A stretch of 16,934 bases of DNA, taken from assembly GCA_025350175.1 (NCBI GenBank), contig JANXYF010000009.1, positions 1-16,934 of the forward strand, given 5' to 3'. The notes under the pieces are model-generated. The model worked only from the letters and a program-made list of their open reading frames with translations, did not search any database and was not told the origin of the DNA. Positions 14,515-16,934 of the stretch are shown in pieces. The position numbers were made by a program, and so were the translations under genes. The DNA is from Nitrosopumilales archaeon (GTDB lineage Archaea; Thermoproteota; Nitrososphaeria; Nitrososphaerales; Nitrosopumilaceae). How positions within the stretch are numbered: position 1 is the stretch's first letter; each line of letters starts with the position of its first letter.

Positions 14515-15255
14515 ATGATAAAAGGTCATGTAGCTGTAATAACGGGCGCTAGTAGCGGAATAGGCTATGCTACTGCTCTTGCTATAGCAAAAGCTGGTGC
14601 AAAAGTTGTAGTTGGTGCTAGAAGAATTGAGAAGTTAGAGCAACTCAAAAAAGATATAGAAAAAATCGGGGGAGAATGTATTGCAGTTTCATGTGATGTA
14701 ACAAAACGCACTGATTGTGAAAATTTGATTAATACTGCTATAAAAAAATGGAATAAGGTAGACATTCTAGTAAATAATGCAGGATTAATGCCTCTGAGTT
14801 TTGTTAAGAATCTCAAAGTAGATGAATGGGAACAAATGATTGATGTAAACATCAAAGGGGTAATGTTTTGCACCTCATCTGCAATTCCTCATATGATAAA
14901 ACAAAATTCTGGCCATATTGTAAATATTTCATCAATTGCAGGAAGAGTAGTTTTTCCTGCAGGTAGTGTTTATTGTGCAACTAAATTTGCAGTATGGGCT
15001 TTTAGTGAAGGACTTCGACAAGAACTATCTGTTAAAAACAACATCCGAGTTACAACAATAGAACCAGGAATAGTGAGTACTGAACTTACAAATACTATCA
15101 CTGACAAATCTCTCGAATCATTTGTAACACACTCAAAAACAATTCAATCTCTCAAAGCTGAAGATATTGCAAATTCTATAATGTTTGCACTTGAATCCCC
15201 TCCTCACATGAATGTAAATGAAATTGCAATTAGGCCTACTACGCAAGAAAAGTAG
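14515..15255 (+). CDS. Short-chain dehydrogenase/reductase (SDR)
   Basis: This is a classical SDR, an NAD(P)-dependent oxidoreductase of 246 aa. It has the Rossmann cofactor motif TGASSGIG (10-17), an Arg-rich ARR segment after beta-2 (35-37) that favours NADP, the NNAG motif (87-90), the catalytic Ser in NISSIAG (about S139/S140) and the YxxxK pair Y153/K157 in YCATK. EPGIVSTEL follows in the usual place. The closest general type is the YdfG/serine 3-dehydrogenase-like group of broad-specificity enzymes, so the substrate cannot be named. The flavoprotein gene begins 15 bp downstream and is probably in the same transcript, which suggests that both act in one redox process. Confidence 0.92.
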   Translation: MIKGHVAVITGASSGIGYATALAIAKAGAKVVVGARRIEKLEQLKKDIEKIGGECIAVSCDVTKRTDCENLINTAIKKWNKVDILVNNAGLMPLSFVKNLKVDEWEQMIDVNIKGVMFCTSSAIPHMIKQNSGHIVNISSIAGRVVFPAGSVYCATKFAVWAFSEGLRQELSVKNNIRVTTIEPGIVSTELTNTITDKSLESFVTHSKTIQSLKAEDIANSIMFALESPPHMNVNEIAIRPTTQEK

Positions 15256-15270
15256 TTTCGATACATTGCC

Positions 15271-16413
15271 ATGAGACCAATTAATGTTGTAATTTTAGGA
15301 GGAGGCTTTGGAGGTCTTGCCGCAGCAAACGAATTACGAGAGAATCTTCCTCAAGATGTACGAATTACAATAATTGATAAAAAAGATTGGTTCATGATGG
15401 ACCTTGTGAAGCTTTGGATAATTAATGGTACAAGAGAATTTGAATTATCTAAGAGACCACTAGAAAGTATCACAAAGAAAGGTATTGAGTTTGTAAATGA
15501 AGACGTAATGAAGATAGATCCTATTGGCAAACTAGTCCGAACAAAATATAGACAATTTCATTATGATTACTTGATAATAGCACTAGGTGTTGAACTTGCA
15601 CCAGAGAAAATTCAAGGTCTGAAAGAAAATAGTTTCATCCTTTATGATATCAATGATGTTCCAAAAATTAGAGATACCCTAAGACAAATGAAATCAGGCA
15701 AGATTGCAATTGCAATTACTGGTCTTCCATACAAGTGTCCTCCTGCTCCATTTGAGGCCGCCCTTCTGATAAGGTCTGTTCTTGAAGAAACAGGAGCAAG
15801 TGATTCTGTTACAATGGATTTCTACAGTCCAACACCAATTACACTTCCTGCAGGAGGACCACAGGTAAGTGAAGAAATATTTCAAATTCTAAAATCCAAA
15901 AAGATAGAGTTTCATGGAAATCATAAAACCATGGAAGTTGAACCAAATAAAATAAAATTTGAAAATGGAGAGACAAGCTTTGATGTTCTAATTTCAATTC
16001 CTCCTCATAAGGTTCCTGCAGTGGTAATAGAATCAGGCTTTGCAGAAAATGGAAAGTTTGTAGTAGTGGATAAAACTTGCACAACAAAATATGAAAATGT
16101 ATACGCAATAGGTGATGTCAATCAAATAATGGTAACTGATAAAATTGCTGTACCAAAAGCAGGAATTTTTGCCGAAGCCGAAGGGATAACAGTTGCAAGA
16201 AATATAATCTCACAAATAAAAAACGAACTGAAAAATGCAATCTTTGATGGAAAAGGAGGATGCTTTTTAGAAACTGGAAAGGGAACTGCGGGCTATCTTC
16301 AAGTTGACATGTTTGCAACTCCAGATCCGCTAACTCAATTACAATCTTCATCAACAGAACACTTTTCAGAAAAAGAAAAGTTTGAACAAGAAAGATTGAA
16401 AAAGTGGCTTTAG
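15271..16413 (+). CDS. FAD-dependent oxidoreductase, sulfide:quinone oxidoreductase-like
   Basis: This 380-aa flavoprotein has the two-dinucleotide-binding-domain fold. It shows the FAD motif GGGFGGLAAA (10-19), acidic beta-2 end (TIIDKK, 33-38), LIIALG (101-106) and the second FAD motif ENVYAIGDVNQ (275-285). TGLPYKCPPAPFEAA (150-164) is the hallmark Cys region of sulfide:quinone oxidoreductases and flavocytochrome c sulfide dehydrogenases, with C156. The second family Cys is C331 in GKGGCF. These two positions match the redox pair of that family. The third Cys of canonical SQRs was not found. The C-terminus (KEKFEQERLKKWL) is amphipathic and charged and could touch the membrane. A sulfide or polysulfide oxidase is possible; a divergent quinone reductase is equally open. 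Co-transcription with the SDR is likely. Confidence 0.85.
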   Translation: MRPINVVILGGGFGGLAAANELRENLPQDVRITIIDKKDWFMMDLVKLWIINGTREFELSKRPLESITKKGIEFVNEDVMKIDPIGKLVRTKYRQFHYDYLIIALGVELAPEKIQGLKENSFILYDINDVPKIRDTLRQMKSGKIAIAITGLPYKCPPAPFEAALLIRSVLEETGASDSVTMDFYSPTPITLPAGGPQVSEEIFQILKSKKIEFHGNHKTMEVEPNKIKFENGETSFDVLISIPPHKVPAVVIESGFAENGKFVVVDKTCTTKYENVYAIGDVNQIMVTDKIAVPKAGIFAEAEGITVARNIISQIKNELKNAIFDGKGGCFLETGKGTAGYLQVDMFATPDPLTQLQSSSTEHFSEKEKFEQERLKKWL

Positions 16414-16455
16414 ATTTTAAGATAGAAAATTCTTGACAGCAATTTAATCCCACAA

Positions 16456-16463
16456 TTTAATAA
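16456..16463 (+). promoter_or_regulatory. TATA-like box of tRNA-Pro
   Basis: TTTAATAA is centred about 30 bp before the first base of the tRNA. This suits initiation a few bases upstream of the mature 5' end. Confidence 0.5.
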
Positions 16464-16488
16464 TTTCAACAATAGCCAGCACCTTGAG

Positions 16489-16565
16489 GGGGCCGTAGTC
16501 TAGCTTGGTATGATACTAGCCTGGGGTGCTAGAGGTCGCCGGTTCAAGTCCGGCCGGCCCCACCA
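16489..16565 (+). tRNA. tRNA-Pro (anticodon GGG)
   Basis: A complete cloverleaf folds by hand. The acceptor stem is GGGGCCG (16489-16495) with CGGCCCC (16555-16561), and the discriminator A is at 16562. The anticodon stem CTAGC/GCTAG encloses loop CTGGGGT with anticodon GGG. The T stem GCCGG/CCGGC encloses TTCAAGT. The D arm is short with a G-T pair. The next three bases are CCA (16563-16565), so the 3' end is encoded or matches by chance. There is no intron. Confidence 0.95.
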
Positions 16566-16660
16566 TGAGACAAATCATGAGATTTTGTCATTATTTACAA
16601 TCTACTTACTAATGTCAATTTGTCAAGCCATTTTTTGTAGAATTATACTTGTAACTAATC

Positions 16661-16934
16661 ATGGGAAAAAGAAAATTCACTATTGACCTTGGTGATGAGA
16701 AAATTGAGGTAGAAGGACATCAACACAAAAATGTTGCAATCAAATATCTCATGAAGCGACGAAGATCTCTTCTCATGACAAGAGACAAAGAAAAGGTAGA
16801 GAAACTCTTTGAAGCTGTACCAAAAACAATTTCAATAGTGGGTGGTCACCTGATTAAATCCTACAAGATAAACTGGGAAAGAGAAGGAACAACAGAATTT
16901 GAAGGTTCTAGATTTGTCTTTACCTTAACTGATC
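16661..16934 (+). CDS. Unrecognised small protein, 5' part
   Basis: An ATG at 16661 opens a frame with no stop to the end of the window (91 codons visible). I do not recognise the family. The product starts KRKFTIDLGDEKIEVEG, a likely beta hairpin, followed by a very basic helix (IKYLMKRRRSLLMTRDKEK). A more beta-rich part follows (TISIVGGHLIKSYKINW, then GSRFVFTLTD). The N-terminal pattern of basic residues, then IDL-D, then a second strand ending EG loosely recalls the protein at 2368-2763, but I would not claim homology. Codon use matches the neighbours. A nucleic-acid-binding role is possible from the charge only. Confidence 0.7.
   Translation, partial: MGKRKFTIDLGDEKIEVEGHQHKNVAIKYLMKRRRSLLMTRDKEKVEKLFEAVPKTISIVGGHLIKSYKINWEREGTTEFEGSRFVFTLTD

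Noticed and set aside
14453..14518. A 21-codon frame whose TGA overlaps the SDR start codon (ATGA), as in a leader peptide.
   Set aside because: The likely TATA box (14474-14481) lies inside it, so it would not be transcribed in full. There is no ribosome-binding site and no recognisable peptide pattern.
16569..16589. GACAAA/TTTGTC hairpin after tRNA-Pro as a terminator.
   Set aside because: The stem is only six A+T-rich pairs with a mismatch and lacks a following T-run. Archaeal termination does not need hairpins.

Overview
The window is a low-GC archaeal chromosome segment that reads as Nitrososphaerota (Thaumarchaeota, ammonia-oxidising group). The gene content is archaeal throughout: both subunits of the D-family DNA polymerase, Orc1/Cdc6, a GINS subunit, geranylgeranylglyceryl phosphate synthase and a Gly-Gly-Met-tailed thermosome. 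Genes are tightly packed. Several genes have a TATA-like box centred 26-27 bp before the start codon, which implies leaderless mRNAs. The species cannot be named from the sequence alone.

Region 1 (1-2912) is a replication-origin neighbourhood. The 3' part of the PolD small subunit (DP1) converges on an Orc1/Cdc6 gene. Upstream of cdc6 lies the only long non-coding stretch in the window (1924-2367). It has a nearly pure A+T block, three sites resembling archaeal origin recognition boxes (ORBs) and six GTTAAC palindromes, five of them in the form TGTTAACA. I read it as a chromosomal origin. On its far side are a 131-aa protein with a probable winged helix and, tail to tail with it, a 50-aa AbrB-type protein.

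Region 2 (2913-4197) holds a membrane-anchored winged-helix protein and an unrecognised 120-aa protein, both on the minus strand. Region 3 (4198-8323) is a two-gene operon of GGGP synthase and the PolD large subunit (DP2). Region 4 (8320-13870) has serine hydroxymethyltransferase and a thermosome subunit firing divergently, a three-helix membrane protein, type I glutamine synthetase, and a divergent Gins51-like gene. Region 5 (13901-16934) has another three-helix membrane protein, an AN1 zinc-finger protein, an SDR/flavoprotein operon, tRNA-Pro(GGG) with an encoded CCA, and the start of an unrecognised gene.

Four replisome components (DP1, Cdc6, DP2, Gins51) lie within about 14 kb of the probable origin, mixed with lipid, one-carbon, nitrogen and protein-folding genes. 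Five convergent gene pairs occur. Four overlap by exactly 4 bp through interlocked stop codons and the fifth is separated by 2 bp, so 3' ends must form inside the opposing gene. No CRISPR array, insertion sequence or rRNA was seen.
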